Shown here: piece by piece, positions 44,932 through 54,083 of the stretch | Numbering within the stretch: the stretch's first letter is position 1 | Layout of the letters: each line of letters begins with the position of its first letter | Assembly (NCBI GenBank): GCA_938084555.1 | Contig: CALKFR010000031.1 | Span: forward strand, 1-61,130 | DNA from: an uncultured Flavobacteriaceae bacterium | Lineage (GTDB): Bacteria > Bacteroidota > Bacteroidia > Flavobacteriales > Flavobacteriaceae | Reading direction: 5' to 3' | Length of the DNA: 61,130 bases | Made by a program: the position numbers and the translations under genes | The notes under the pieces: generated by a model | Database searches by the model: none | What the model was told of the DNA's origin: nothing | The model's input: only the letters and a program-made list of their open reading frames with translations

Positions 44932-47445
44932 ATGAAAAAAATATTTATTTACTTTTTATTAATCTTATTTTTATCTGCATGTAGCTCGGTAAAGAGAGTA
45001 AAAGATACTAAATATTTACTGACCCAGAATACAATTATTGTTAATGATAAAAAAAACAACAATGCAGATTTAACTGAGTTATTAGTTCAAAAACCAAATA
45101 GTAAGACTCTAGGGCTACCATTATCTTTATATTTTTATAATCTAGGGGATAACAATAAACCAAAAAAAGCCTCAGATTGGGGAACCCTTAAACCAAAAAC
45201 ATACAATTTTATTAAAAATATTTTTTCTGAGAAGCAAAGTATCTCATTTGCAAACAGTATGATTGGTATGAATAATTGGTTTTTAAAAAATGGTCAAGCT
45301 CCAATAACTATTGATGATAAAAAAATTAAAAAAACCATAAATAATTTAACAGCTTACCACAAAAATAGAGGGTATTTTAGAGTAGAGGTAAGCTCTAGCA
45401 AGAAACTATTAAATAATAAAAAAGGTGAAATCGATTACATAATCAATACAGGTCGTCCAACCTATATAGATTCTATAAGAACAAAGATTAAATCACCTGT
45501 TTTAGATTCTTTATATCAATCAAAGAAGGCATTATCTTACTTGAAAACTGGAGATCAATTTATTGAGAGTAATTTTATTAAAGAAGCTAAAAGAATTACT
45601 AACCTGTTTAGAAATAATGGTATTTATCACTTTACAGAAAATGATCTAGGCTATTACAATATAGATACCGCCAATACAAACAATTATAAAACAAATATTG
45701 ACCTTGTTATTTTTGATAAAAAAAGAATCTTAAAAACAAATGGAGATTATATTTTAAAGCCGTACAAGATTCAGAAAATCAGAAAAGTGACTGTTTTTAC
45801 AGATTATTCTTTTTCCGAAAAAGACAATCCTAATTTAGACTCAACTCGTTACAAAGGAATTACTTTTCTTGCTCACAATAAAATAAAGTACAACCCTAAA
45901 CTTTTATCAGAGTCTATTTTTATTAAGCCTAATGAAGTATATGCTGATTCTCTCAGGAATTTAACTAGAAAACATCTAAAATCATTAAGAAATTTTAAGG
46001 TAATCAATATTAAATATGAACCTGTAGATAGTTTAAATAATCAACTAGATGTTTCCATTTTACTTACACCTCTAGATAAATTTAGTTTAGATTTAGAAAC
46101 TGAACTTACACATTCAAACATCAGAGACCTTGGTGTATCTGCAAAATTTTCCATAGTGAATAGAAATATTTTTAAAGGTGCGGAAATTTTTAAACTTTCA
46201 TTTTTAAGCTCATTTTTTAATGCTTCCCAAGATGCAAATAAAGAAGAGCAATTTTTTAACTCATGGGAAATTGGAGCAGATATGTCTTTAGAAATTCCTC
46301 GATTTGTTGCACCTTTTGGAATCAATAAATTAGTTCCAAAAAGAATGTCTCCAAAAACTATCTTTTCATTGGGAACAAGTATTCAGCAAAACATTGGACT
46401 AGACAGAGAAACAGTAACAGCATTAATGAGTTACAAATGGCAATACAATACAAAAAAAACAATTCAATTAGATATTTTTAATACGCAATATGTTCGAAAC
46501 TTAAGAATTGGGAATTACTTTGATATCTATAACTCTGAATACATTAAATTAAACGCTATTGCAAAAGAGTTTTTTAACGATCCTAATTACAATTTAGAGA
46601 GACAGCAAGAAACAGTTTCTTTTATGAAGAATGTATTTAATGATCAAGATTTTTTAGCCAACAATCCAGATTCATACAGAAATAATTTAAATATTTTAGA
46701 TCGATACAATATCATAACATCCGACTTTTTAATTCCAACAATTGCATATTCTTTTACCTACAATAACCAGAGTGACTTTAGAGATAATAATTTTTCTTTT
46801 TTTAAGATTAGAGTAGCAAACTCAGGTAACATTGGGGGATTGTTATCTAATAAAAAAAACAACAATAACAGAAAAACTATTTTTAATATTCCCTTGGCTC
46901 AGTATTTTAAAACTGACATAGAATATAAAAAGTTTTGGGAAATAGATGATACATCGGTAATAGGTTTTAGAAGTTTTGTTGGTGCAATTGTGCCTTACGA
47001 TAATTCTGCAATACCTTTTACTAAAAGTTATTTTGCTGGAGGTTCAAATGACATAAGAGCATGGCAAACCTATGACTTAGGTCCTGGAAATAGAAATTCT
47101 GGATTAGAATATAATATTGGAAGTCTAAAACTTTTAACTAGTGCAGAATATCGATTTGATTTGTTTGGGAGTTTGAAAGGGGCATTATTTGTTGATGCAG
47201 GTAATATATGGGATATTACAAATTCAATATTTGCTGAAGAAGAGGCAAAATTTAATGGAATTAATTCCATGAAAGATATTGCAGTTGGATCTGGTTTTGG
47301 TCTCAGGTATGATTTTAGCTTTTTAGTCTTTAGGTTAGACCTTGGTTTTAAAATGCATGAACCTTATCTAGAATCCAATAAATGGTTTAGGAATTATAAT
47401 TTTTCAAATGCAGTATATAACATTGGAATTAATTATCCATTTTAA
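44932..47445 (+). CDS. tamL: Lipidated TamA-like BamA-family outer-membrane protein (TamL)
   Basis: An 837-residue Omp85 protein with a lipobox LFLSACSS (C17), POTRA-type domains at about 90-380 (for example the FRVEVSSSKKLLNNKKGEIDY region and FRNNGIYHF) and a 16-strand barrel from about 385. The barrel carries the Omp85 lid-lock motif near YFAGGSNDIRAW, and the protein ends in YNIGINYPF. Lipidated TamA homologues (TamL) are characteristic of Bacteroidota and assist insertion of outer-membrane barrels or lipids with TamB. No tamB gene is in the window. Confidence 0.88.
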   Translation: MKKIFIYFLLILFLSACSSVKRVKDTKYLLTQNTIIVNDKKNNNADLTELLVQKPNSKTLGLPLSLYFYNLGDNNKPKKASDWGTLKPKTYNFIKNIFSEKQSISFANSMIGMNNWFLKNGQAPITIDDKKIKKTINNLTAYHKNRGYFRVEVSSSKKLLNNKKGEIDYIINTGRPTYIDSIRTKIKSPVLDSLYQSKKALSYLKTGDQFIESNFIKEAKRITNLFRNNGIYHFTENDLGYYNIDTANTNNYKTNIDLVIFDKKRILKTNGDYILKPYKIQKIRKVTVFTDYSFSEKDNPNLDSTRYKGITFLAHNKIKYNPKLLSESIFIKPNEVYADSLRNLTRKHLKSLRNFKVINIKYEPVDSLNNQLDVSILLTPLDKFSLDLETELTHSNIRDLGVSAKFSIVNRNIFKGAEIFKLSFLSSFFNASQDANKEEQFFNSWEIGADMSLEIPRFVAPFGINKLVPKRMSPKTIFSLGTSIQQNIGLDRETVTALMSYKWQYNTKKTIQLDIFNTQYVRNLRIGNYFDIYNSEYIKLNAIAKEFFNDPNYNLERQQETVSFMKNVFNDQDFLANNPDSYRNNLNILDRYNIITSDFLIPTIAYSFTYNNQSDFRDNNFSFFKIRVANSGNIGGLLSNKKNNNNRKTIFNIPLAQYFKTDIEYKKFWEIDDTSVIGFRSFVGAIVPYDNSAIPFTKSYFAGGSNDIRAWQTYDLGPGNRNSGLEYNIGSLKLLTSAEYRFDLFGSLKGALFVDAGNIWDITNSIFAEEEAKFNGINSMKDIAVGSGFGLRYDFSFLVFRLDLGFKMHEPYLESNKWFRNYNFSNAVYNIGINYPF

Positions 47446-47529
47446 ACTAGTTTACTTTTTTCTACAACGATTTCGATGATTTTTAAGCTCATATGCCACT
47501 AAAACATCTACTTGTCGCTATTTTTTGAT

Positions 47530-47537
47530 TACTTTTG
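47530..47537 (+). promoter_or_regulatory. Putative fbaA -7 element
   Basis: TACTTTTG, with a TTG at 47512-47514 giving a short 15-base spacer. It overlaps an upstream in-frame ATG, so the real start must be the later ATG at 47571 (leader about 27 bases). Confidence 0.5.
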
Positions 47538-47570
47538 ATGCCTAAATTTCAATTACTTAAAACAAGAAAA

Positions 47571-48638
47571 ATGAGTCACAATATCAAACCAGGAGTTGCA
47601 ACTGGAGAAGAAGTTCAAGCTATTTTTAAACTTGCTAAAGAAAAAGCATTTGCTCTACCAGCTGTAAATGTTGTAGGTTCAAATACCATAAATGCTGTTC
47701 TAGAAACAGCAAAAGAATTAAATGCTCCTGTTATCATTCAATTCTCTAATGGAGGAGCTCAATTTAATGCTGGAAAAGGTTTATCTAATGAAGACCAAAA
47801 GGCAGCAATAGCTGGAGGAGTAGCCGGAGCTAAACACATTCATTTATTAGCTGAGGCATATGGAGTTCCAGTAATTTTACACACAGATCATTGTGCTAAA
47901 AAGTTATTACCTTGGATTGATGGTTTGCTAGAGGCTAGTGAAGAACATTTTATCTCAACCGGAAAACCTCTTTATAGCTCTCACATGATTGATCTATCTG
48001 AAGAGCCAATCGAAGAAAATATTGAAGTTTGTAAAACCTATTTAGCAAGAATGTCTAAAATGGGGATGACTTTAGAAATTGAATTAGGAATTACAGGTGG
48101 TGAAGAAGATGGCGTTGATAATTCAGATGTTGATGTGTCAAAATTATATACCCAACCGGAGGAAGTGGCCTATGCTTATGAAGAATTAATGAAGGTTAGT
48201 CCTCAATTTACAATTGCTGCAGCTTTTGGAAATGTTCATGGTGTTTATAAGCCTGGTAACGTAAAATTAACTCCAAAAATTCTAAAAAACTCACAAGAAT
48301 ATGTTTCTCAAAAATATAACCTTCCTCACAATACAATTGATTTTGTATTTCATGGAGGATCAGGTTCTACATTAGAAGAAATTAGAGAATCTATTGGTTA
48401 TGGTGTTATCAAAATGAATATTGATACTGATTTACAATATGCCTTTACTGAAGGAATTAGAGATTACATGCAGGGTAACGCTGATTACTTAGCAAGTCAA
48501 ATTGGAAATCCAGATGGGGCAGATCAGCCTAATAAAAAACATTATGATCCTAGAAAATGGTTACGCGAAGGAGAAGTTACTTTTAAAACTAGGCTAAAGA
48601 AAGCTTTTGAAGATTTAAATAATGTAGATACATTATAG
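47571..48638 (+). CDS. fbaA: Class II fructose-1,6-bisphosphate aldolase
   Basis: A 355-residue class IIA, zinc-dependent aldolase that cleaves fructose-1,6-bisphosphate in glycolysis and joins triose phosphates in gluconeogenesis. Zn and catalytic residues lie in VILHTDHCAKK; EIELGITGGEEDGVD, AAAFGNVHGVYKPGN and DFVFHGGSGS complete the family pattern. The start was chosen at MSHNIKPGV, the typical class IIA N-terminus, rather than the in-frame ATG at 47538 that abuts the promoter. It is monocistronic, with a terminator after it. Confidence 0.97.
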   Translation: MSHNIKPGVATGEEVQAIFKLAKEKAFALPAVNVVGSNTINAVLETAKELNAPVIIQFSNGGAQFNAGKGLSNEDQKAAIAGGVAGAKHIHLLAEAYGVPVILHTDHCAKKLLPWIDGLLEASEEHFISTGKPLYSSHMIDLSEEPIEENIEVCKTYLARMSKMGMTLEIELGITGGEEDGVDNSDVDVSKLYTQPEEVAYAYEELMKVSPQFTIAAAFGNVHGVYKPGNVKLTPKILKNSQEYVSQKYNLPHNTIDFVFHGGSGSTLEEIRESIGYGVIKMNIDTDLQYAFTEGIRDYMQGNADYLASQIGNPDGADQPNKKHYDPRKWLREGEVTFKTRLKKAFEDLNNVDTL

Positions 48639-48659
48639 TTTATGAAAATCACAACTATT

Positions 48660-48695
48660 AAAGTCTGTTTAAAATTTAAACAGACTTTCTTTTTT
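48660..48695 (+). terminator. Intrinsic terminator after fbaA
   Basis: An 11-base perfect stem (48660-48670 and 48678-48688; the arms can extend inward) followed by CTTTTTT. It ends the fbaA transcript. Confidence 0.88.
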
Positions 48696-48696
48696 A

Positions 48697-48728
48697 TTGG
48701 AAAGTTAAATATTATTCCATTAAATTTG
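48697..48728 (+). promoter_or_regulatory. accD promoter (TTG-N21-TAAATTTG)
   Basis: TTG at 48697-48699, directly after the fbaA terminator, and TAAATTTG at 48721-48728. Predicted leader is about 59 bases. Confidence 0.5.
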
Positions 48729-48793
48729 TGAACTTAGTTTGAGTAAATATTTATTTAAACTAATAATAAAAATAGACGACTAACTGGTATTAT

Positions 48794-49651
48794 ATGGCTT
48801 GGTTTAAAAGAAAAGAAAAAGGAATTAACACGCCTACAGAAGCAAAAAAAGACACTCCAAAAGGCTTATGGTACAAGACGCCTAGTGGTAAAATAATAGA
48901 TACTGAAGAATTAAAACGCAACCTTTATGTAAGTCCAGAAGATGGCTATCATGTTAAAATTGGCAGTAAAGAATACTTCGAAATGCTCTTTGACAACAAT
49001 AAATTCAAAGAATTAAACTCGAAAATCACATCGAAAGATCCTCTTAAATTTGAAGACACAAAAAAATATCCAGATCGATTAAAAGCTGCACAAGAAAAAA
49101 CCAAACTAAAAGACGCAGTAAGAACTGCAGTAGGTAAATCTTTGGGGAAGGAAATTGTGATAGCGGCAATGGATTTTTCATTTATTGGAGGATCTATGGG
49201 AAGTGTTGTTGGAGAAAAAATTGCAAGAGCAATAGAATATTCAATTAAAAACAAACTCCCCTTCCTAATGATCTCAAAATCTGGAGGAGCTAGAATGATG
49301 GAGGCTTCTTTATCTCTAATGCAATTGGTAAAAACCTCTGCTAAACTTGCACAACTTGCAGAAGCAAAAATTCCCTATATTTCTTTGTGTACAGACCCAA
49401 CTACAGGAGGAACTACTGCTTCATTTGCAATGCTTGGAGATATTAATATTGCTGAACCAAATGCTTTAATTGCATTTGCAGGACCAAGAGTTGTTAGAGA
49501 TACTACTGGTAAAGATTTACCTGAAGGGTTTCAACGCTCTGAGTTTGTATTGGAACACGGATTTCTTGATGGTATCTATGAAAGAAAAAAATTAAAAAAA
49601 CAAATTAATCTATATATAGATTTAATACAAAATCAACCCATAAGAGCATAA
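48794..49651 (+). CDS. accD: Acetyl-CoA carboxylase carboxyltransferase beta subunit, zinc-ribbon cysteines lost
   Basis: A 285-residue crotonase-fold subunit that, with AccA, transfers CO2 from carboxybiotin to acetyl-CoA to form malonyl-CoA. The CoA-binding core is intact: [49 protein letters not shown] and [10 protein letters not shown]. The N-terminal region (about 24-57) still aligns with the E. coli zinc ribbon ([20 protein letters not shown]), but all four cysteines are replaced; around the second knuckle it reads VSPEDGYHV. The change seems normal for this bacterial group rather than a defect. accA is not in the window. Confidence 0.95.
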   Translation: MAWFKRKEKGINTPTEAKKDTPKGLWYKTPSGKIIDTEELKRNLYVSPEDGYHVKIGSKEYFEMLFDNNKFKELNSKITSKDPLKFEDTKKYPDRLKAAQEKTKLKDAVRTAVGKSLGKEIVIAAMDFSFIGGSMGSVVGEKIARAIEYSIKNKLPFLMISKSGGARMMEASLSLMQLVKTSAKLAQLAEAKIPYISLCTDPTTGGTTASFAMLGDINIAEPNALIAFAGPRVVRDTTGKDLPEGFQRSEFVLEHGFLDGIYERKKLKKQINLYIDLIQNQPIRA

Positions 49652-49763
49652 AAAAATCTTATCTCAGTAAACTTCTTCAACCATCTCAACTGTAATAAGT
49701 TATCCATTATCTTTTCCTTTTTTTATAGAAATAAAATTTATAGGTTAACATATAAAATAATTG

Positions 49764-49771
49764 TACATTTG
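49764..49771 (+). promoter_or_regulatory. Putative rpsO -7 element
   Basis: TACATTTG, predicting a start near 49776-49778 and a leader of about 50 bases that begins with a hairpin. No convincing TTG -33. Confidence 0.48.
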
Positions 49772-49774
49772 CCA

Positions 49775-49797
49775 CGTCAGTAAAAAAATTACTGATG
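49775..49797 (+). promoter_or_regulatory. Hairpin at the 5' end of the rpsO leader
   Basis: A 9-pair stem (49775-49783 with 49789-49797, one G-U pair) and an A5 loop, located at or just after the predicted transcription start. S15 in several bacteria represses its own message by binding leader structures, so this is a candidate regulatory element. Confidence 0.4.
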
Positions 49798-49826
49798 TAC
49801 ATAAAAATCATTTAAATAATATTGGC

Positions 49827-50096
49827 ATGTATTTGACAAAAGAAGTAAAAGAATCAATCTTCGAAAAACACGGTAATAGTAAAACTAACACCGGTTCAGC
49901 AGAAGGACAAATTGCATTATTCACGCACAGAATTAACCACTTAACAGGACACTTAAAACAAAATCGTAAAGATTTTAATACAGAGCGTTCTCTAGTAAAG
50001 ATGGTTGGAAAGCGAAGAAGTCTTTTAGACTACTTAAAGAAAAAAGACATTTCAAGATATCGTGCAATTATCAAAGAGTTAGGAATTAGAAAATAA
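49827..50096 (+). CDS. rpsO: 30S ribosomal protein S15
   Basis: An 89-residue primary 16S rRNA-binding protein. Typical motifs: HGNSKTNTGSAEGQIALFTHRINHLTGHLK and VGKRRSLLDYLKKKDISRY (quoted in part: TGSAEGQIALFTHRI, GKRRSLLDYL). The start at ATG 49827 gives the normal length; the frame is open 22 codons upstream but through the leader hairpin. It is followed by a terminator and then pnp, the common rpsO-pnp order. Confidence 0.98.
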   Translation: MYLTKEVKESIFEKHGNSKTNTGSAEGQIALFTHRINHLTGHLKQNRKDFNTERSLVKMVGKRRSLLDYLKKKDISRYRAIIKELGIRK

Positions 50097-50106
50097 TACC
50101 TACACA

Positions 50107-50133
50107 AAAGAGGTAGCTTTTGCTACCTCTTTT
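50107..50133 (+). terminator. Intrinsic terminator between rpsO and pnp
   Basis: An 11-base perfect stem (50107-50117 and 50122-50132) with a TTTT loop and short T tail. It may partly separate rpsO from pnp. Confidence 0.85.
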
Positions 50134-50214
50134 AATTTTACTTCCATTGGACTACAACAAAACACAACAACACACACAAAGAGAAAAGTTTAATTAAGAA
50201 CGAATTATTAAAGT

Positions 50215-52479
50215 ATGATTCCAAAAGTATTTAGAGAGGTCATAGACCTAGGAGATGGAAGAACCATCTCATTAGAAACCGGAAAATTAGCAAAACAAGC
50301 TCACGGTTCAGTTGTTGTTCAAATGGGAAAAGCAATGTTGTTATGTACAGTTGTATCCAACTACAAGCAAAGTCCTGTAGATTTTTTACCATTAACTGTT
50401 GACTACAGAGAAAAATTTGCAGCAGCAGGAAGATATCCTGGTGGATTTTTTAAAAGAGAAGCAAGACCAAGTGATGGCGAAGTATTAACAATGCGTCTAG
50501 TAGACCGTGTTTTACGTCCATTATTTCCAAAAGATTATCATTCAGAAGTTCAAGTGATGATTCAATTGATGTCTCATGATGAAGATGTTATGCCAGATGC
50601 ATTAGCAGGTTTAGCAGCTTCAGCAGCGATTCAATTGAGTGATTTTCCTTTTGAATGCCCTATTTCGGAAGCTCGTGTTGCAAGAGTAAATGGAGAATTT
50701 GTAATTAATCCTAGTAGAGCGCAATTAGCCGAATCTGATATAGACATGATGATTGGTGCTTCAGCTGATTCAGTAATGATGGTTGAAGGCGAAATGGATG
50801 AAATTTCAGAAGAAGAAATGGCAGACGCTATTAAATTTGCTCATGAATCCATAAAAATTCAAATTGAAGCTCAAGTTCGTTTAGCAGAAGCTTTTGGAAA
50901 GAAAGAAGTTCGCGAATACGAAACTGCTGAACATAACGAAGAATTAGAAAAAAGAATATTTGAATTAGCATACGATAAATGTTATGCTATAGCTAAAAAA
51001 GGTACCTCTAAAGCCGAGCGAGGTGCTGCATTTGCTGAAGTTAAAGAAGAAGTAAAAGCATCTTTTACTGAAGAAGAAATGACAGAATTTGGTCATTTAG
51101 TTAGCGGTTATTACAGTAAAGCCGAAAAGGAAGCTGTAAGAGAATTAACACTAGCTGAAGGAATTCGTTTAGATGGACGAAAAACTGATGAAATTAGGCC
51201 TATTTGGTCTGAGGTAGATTACTTACCATCTGTTCACGGTTCTTCTATATTTACTCGTGGAGAAACTCAAGCACTTGCTACAGTAACTCTAGGAACATCT
51301 AGAGATGCAAATAAAATAGATATGCCATCTTATGAAGGTGAAGAAAAGTTTTATTTACATTATAATTTCCCTCCATTTTGTACAGGTGAGGCAAGACCTT
51401 TAAGAGGTACTTCTAGAAGAGAAGTTGGTCACGGTAATTTAGCACAACGTGGTTTAAAAGGAATGATTCCTGAGGATTGTCCATACACTGTAAGAGTTGT
51501 GTCTGAAGTCTTAGAATCTAACGGTTCATCATCCATGGCAACAGTTTGTGCTGGTACAATGGCATTAATGGATGCAGGGGTTCAAATGACAAGACCTGTA
51601 TCTGGTATTGCTATGGGATTAATTTCTGATGGTGATCGGTATGCAGTATTGTCTGATATTTTAGGAGATGAAGATCACCTTGGTGATATGGATTTTAAAG
51701 TTACCGGAACTTCTGAAGGAATTACTGCATGTCAAATGGATATTAAAATTAAAGGGCTGCCTTATGAGATTTTAGTAAATGCTCTAAAACAAGCACGTGA
51801 TGGTCGTTTACATATTTTAGAGAAGATTACTGACACTATTGCTACTGCCAATGAAGAAGTGAAAGCTCATGCTCCAAAAATGATTAACAGAAGGATCCCG
51901 AATGAATTAATTGGTGCATTTATTGGCCCAGGTGGTAAACATATTCAGGAATTACAAAAGGAAACTGAAACAACTATTGTAATTACAGAAGACCCAGTTA
52001 CCGAAGAGGGTATTATCGAAATTTTAGGAACAAAGCCTGAAGGTATTGAAACTGTTATTTCAAGAATAGAGTCTATGATGTTTAAACCTGAAAAAGGTTC
52101 TGTATATGAAGTAAAAGTTATTAAAATTTTAGATTTTGGTGCTGTTGTTGAATATACCGAAGCTCCTGGAAATGAAGTTTTACTTCATGTAAGTGAGTTA
52201 GCTTGGGAAAGAACAAATAATGTTACCGATGTAGTAAAAATGGGCGACATACTTGATGTAAAATACTTTGGTTTAGATCCTAGAACAAGAAAGGAAAAAG
52301 TTTCTAGAAAAGCTATTTTACCAAAACCTGAAGGATTTGTAGAAAGACCACCAAGAGATAATTCTCGTGGACGGGATCAAAGAGGAAGTAGAGACAATCG
52401 TGGACGAGATAATCGCCGAGATGATCGAAAACCTAGAGATGATCGAAAATCTAAAGAGGAAAATAAGAAAGAAGAATAA
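50215..52479 (+). CDS. pnp: Polynucleotide phosphorylase
   Basis: A 754-residue phosphorolytic 3'-5' exoribonuclease. There are two RNase PH domains (first with [16 protein letters not shown], second with [18 protein letters not shown] and the active-site block [19 protein letters not shown]), a KH domain ([15 protein letters not shown], near 566-580) and an S1 domain ([18 protein letters not shown]). It ends in a low-complexity Arg/Asp/Gly/Lys tail of about 45 residues. It degrades and tails mRNA in the cytoplasm. The leader from about 50140 to 50190 is an A/C-rich, presumably unstructured tract. Confidence 0.98.
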   Translation: MIPKVFREVIDLGDGRTISLETGKLAKQAHGSVVVQMGKAMLLCTVVSNYKQSPVDFLPLTVDYREKFAAAGRYPGGFFKREARPSDGEVLTMRLVDRVLRPLFPKDYHSEVQVMIQLMSHDEDVMPDALAGLAASAAIQLSDFPFECPISEARVARVNGEFVINPSRAQLAESDIDMMIGASADSVMMVEGEMDEISEEEMADAIKFAHESIKIQIEAQVRLAEAFGKKEVREYETAEHNEELEKRIFELAYDKCYAIAKKGTSKAERGAAFAEVKEEVKASFTEEEMTEFGHLVSGYYSKAEKEAVRELTLAEGIRLDGRKTDEIRPIWSEVDYLPSVHGSSIFTRGETQALATVTLGTSRDANKIDMPSYEGEEKFYLHYNFPPFCTGEARPLRGTSRREVGHGNLAQRGLKGMIPEDCPYTVRVVSEVLESNGSSSMATVCAGTMALMDAGVQMTRPVSGIAMGLISDGDRYAVLSDILGDEDHLGDMDFKVTGTSEGITACQMDIKIKGLPYEILVNALKQARDGRLHILEKITDTIATANEEVKAHAPKMINRRIPNELIGAFIGPGGKHIQELQKETETTIVITEDPVTEEGIIEILGTKPEGIETVISRIESMMFKPEKGSVYEVKVIKILDFGAVVEYTEAPGNEVLLHVSELAWERTNNVTDVVKMGDILDVKYFGLDPRTRKEKVSRKAILPKPEGFVERPPRDNSRGRDQRGSRDNRGRDNRRDDRKPRDDRKSKEENKKEE

Positions 52480-52502
52480 AATCTTTCTATTAATAAATTC
52501 AG

Positions 52503-52534
52503 AATCGCCAAAAGTTTTTTTGGCGATTTTTTTG
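52503..52534 (+). terminator. Intrinsic terminator after pnp
   Basis: An 11-base perfect stem (52503-52513 and 52518-52528) with a 4-base loop, followed by a T run. Confidence 0.9.
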
Positions 52535-52582
52535 TTTACATTGAACCGGTATACTTTAATTTAGTTTCTTTGTAAATCAAAA

Positions 52583-53725
52583 ATGAAAATACAACGTCTT
52601 ACATATCTATCTCTAGGCTCTAATCAAGGAGATAAATTGAAAACGCTACAGAAAGCAATCAATGAAATTTCTGAAAATATTGGTTCTATTCAAAAAATAT
52701 CTTCTGTATATAAAACTGATTCTTGGGGATATGAGGGAGAAGATTTTTATAATATATGTATTAGTGTTTCAACATATCTTCAGCCAGAGAGTTTACTTAG
52801 TAAACTCCTAATTATAGAAAAAAATCTCGGAAGGCAGAGAAAAAAAACAAAAAAATATTCCGATAGAAAGATAGATATCGATATTTTATTGTTTGATAAC
52901 GAAATCATATTTTCTAAAGAAGTTGTTATTCCTCATCCTAGGATGTTAGAGAGAAATTTTGTACTAGTTCCTTTAGTTGAAATTGCAAAAAACACGCTTC
53001 ATCCCATAGAAAAAAAACAACTTTACAATTGTCTAAATAACTGCACCGACTCTTCATTAATTGAAAAAACAGAAGCTAAATTAATTAGACCGATTCCTCT
53101 GACTGAAAAATATAACTACATCGCAATCGAGGGTAATATAGGTGCTGGAAAAACATCATTAGCTAAATTAATGAGTGATGAATTTAACGCCAAAGTTGTC
53201 CTAGAACGATTTGCAGATAACGCATTTCTTCCAAAATTTTATAATGATAAAGAAAGATTTGCTTTCCCCTTAGAAATGAGTTTTTTGGCAGATAGATATC
53301 AACAACTAATTGATGATCTAGCTCAATTTGATTTATTTAAAAACCTTATTGTCTCTGATTATTACATTTTCAAATCATTAATTTTTGCTCAAGTAACGTT
53401 ACAGAAAGAGGAATATGCTTTGTATAGAAAAATATTTGACATTATGTATAGAGAAATTTCAAAACCAGATTTATACATTTACTTATATCAAAATACAAAT
53501 CGACTTTTAGATAATATAAAAAAAAGAGGGCGAGACTATGAACAGAATATAGAGGCGAGTTATTTACAAAAAATTCATGATGGGTACAGTGGTTTTATTA
53601 AAACAGAACAAGATCTTAATACACTGATAATTGACGTATCTGGATTAGATTTTGTAAACAACCTTATAGATTATAAACAAATTTTAAGAATAATCAACCA
53701 ACATGACTCTGCGATATTAACTTAG
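52583..53725 (+). CDS. Fusion of HPPK (FolK) with a deoxynucleoside kinase
   Basis: A 380-residue two-domain protein. Residues 1 to about 150 are 6-hydroxymethyl-7,8-dihydropterin pyrophosphokinase: YLSLGSNQGDK, the DRKIDIDILLFD motif (94-105) and HPRMLERNFVLVPL (118-131). Residues about 176-380 are a deoxynucleoside kinase: P-loop GNIGAGKTS (184-192), the LERFADN acceptor motif, a DRYQQL stretch and RGRDYEQ lid. It would combine a folate-synthesis step with salvage phosphorylation of deoxynucleosides. Both active sites look complete, so it is a genuine fusion and not a frame error. It is not in an operon with other fol genes; convergent with gldC. Confidence 0.9.
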   Translation: MKIQRLTYLSLGSNQGDKLKTLQKAINEISENIGSIQKISSVYKTDSWGYEGEDFYNICISVSTYLQPESLLSKLLIIEKNLGRQRKKTKKYSDRKIDIDILLFDNEIIFSKEVVIPHPRMLERNFVLVPLVEIAKNTLHPIEKKQLYNCLNNCTDSSLIEKTEAKLIRPIPLTEKYNYIAIEGNIGAGKTSLAKLMSDEFNAKVVLERFADNAFLPKFYNDKERFAFPLEMSFLADRYQQLIDDLAQFDLFKNLIVSDYYIFKSLIFAQVTLQKEEYALYRKIFDIMYREISKPDLYIYLYQNTNRLLDNIKKRGRDYEQNIEASYLQKIHDGYSGFIKTEQDLNTLIIDVSGLDFVNNLIDYKQILRIINQHDSAILT

Positions 53726-53747
53726 TTTTTTGAGAAACAAAAGAGTG

Positions 53748-54083
53748 TTATTTCTTTAATTCAAGTTTTTCAGAAAAATAATCACAGAAATCTCTCATGG
53801 TTGCTGCCATTTTTTGATCATCAGTTGCACGTTCAAAACTTGCAGCCATAGAAACCAAAGTTTGATGAAAAAATTGTTTCATTTCGTCAACAGGCATGTC
53901 TTTAGTCCAAAGATCCATTCGTAAGGTATCCTTTTTTTTATGATCCCAAACAGACAGCATAATAGCCTTGGAAGATTCATTTTGAATTCCTCCGTCTTCA
54001 GCTGACCAACTTATACTTTCAGGAATTTTATTTTCATCTAACTCAACAGTAAATTCAATTTTAGAAGTGTGTACTACAGCCAT
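53748..54083 (-). CDS. gldC: Gliding motility protein GldC
   Basis: A 111-residue cytoplasmic protein without signal peptide, close to the length of Flavobacterium GldC. Recognisable stretches are TSKIEFTVELDENKIPE, SWSAEDGG, AIMLSVWDHKKKDTLRMDLW and KDMPVDEMKQFFHQTL. GldC is a small gliding-associated protein whose biochemical role is not established. Its ATG overlaps the gldB stop as TAATG, the usual gldB-gldC pairing. Confidence 0.93.
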   Translation of the reverse strand: MAVVHTSKIEFTVELDENKIPESISWSAEDGGIQNESSKAIMLSVWDHKKKDTLRMDLWTKDMPVDEMKQFFHQTLVSMAASFERATDDQKMAATMRDFCDYFSEKLELKK

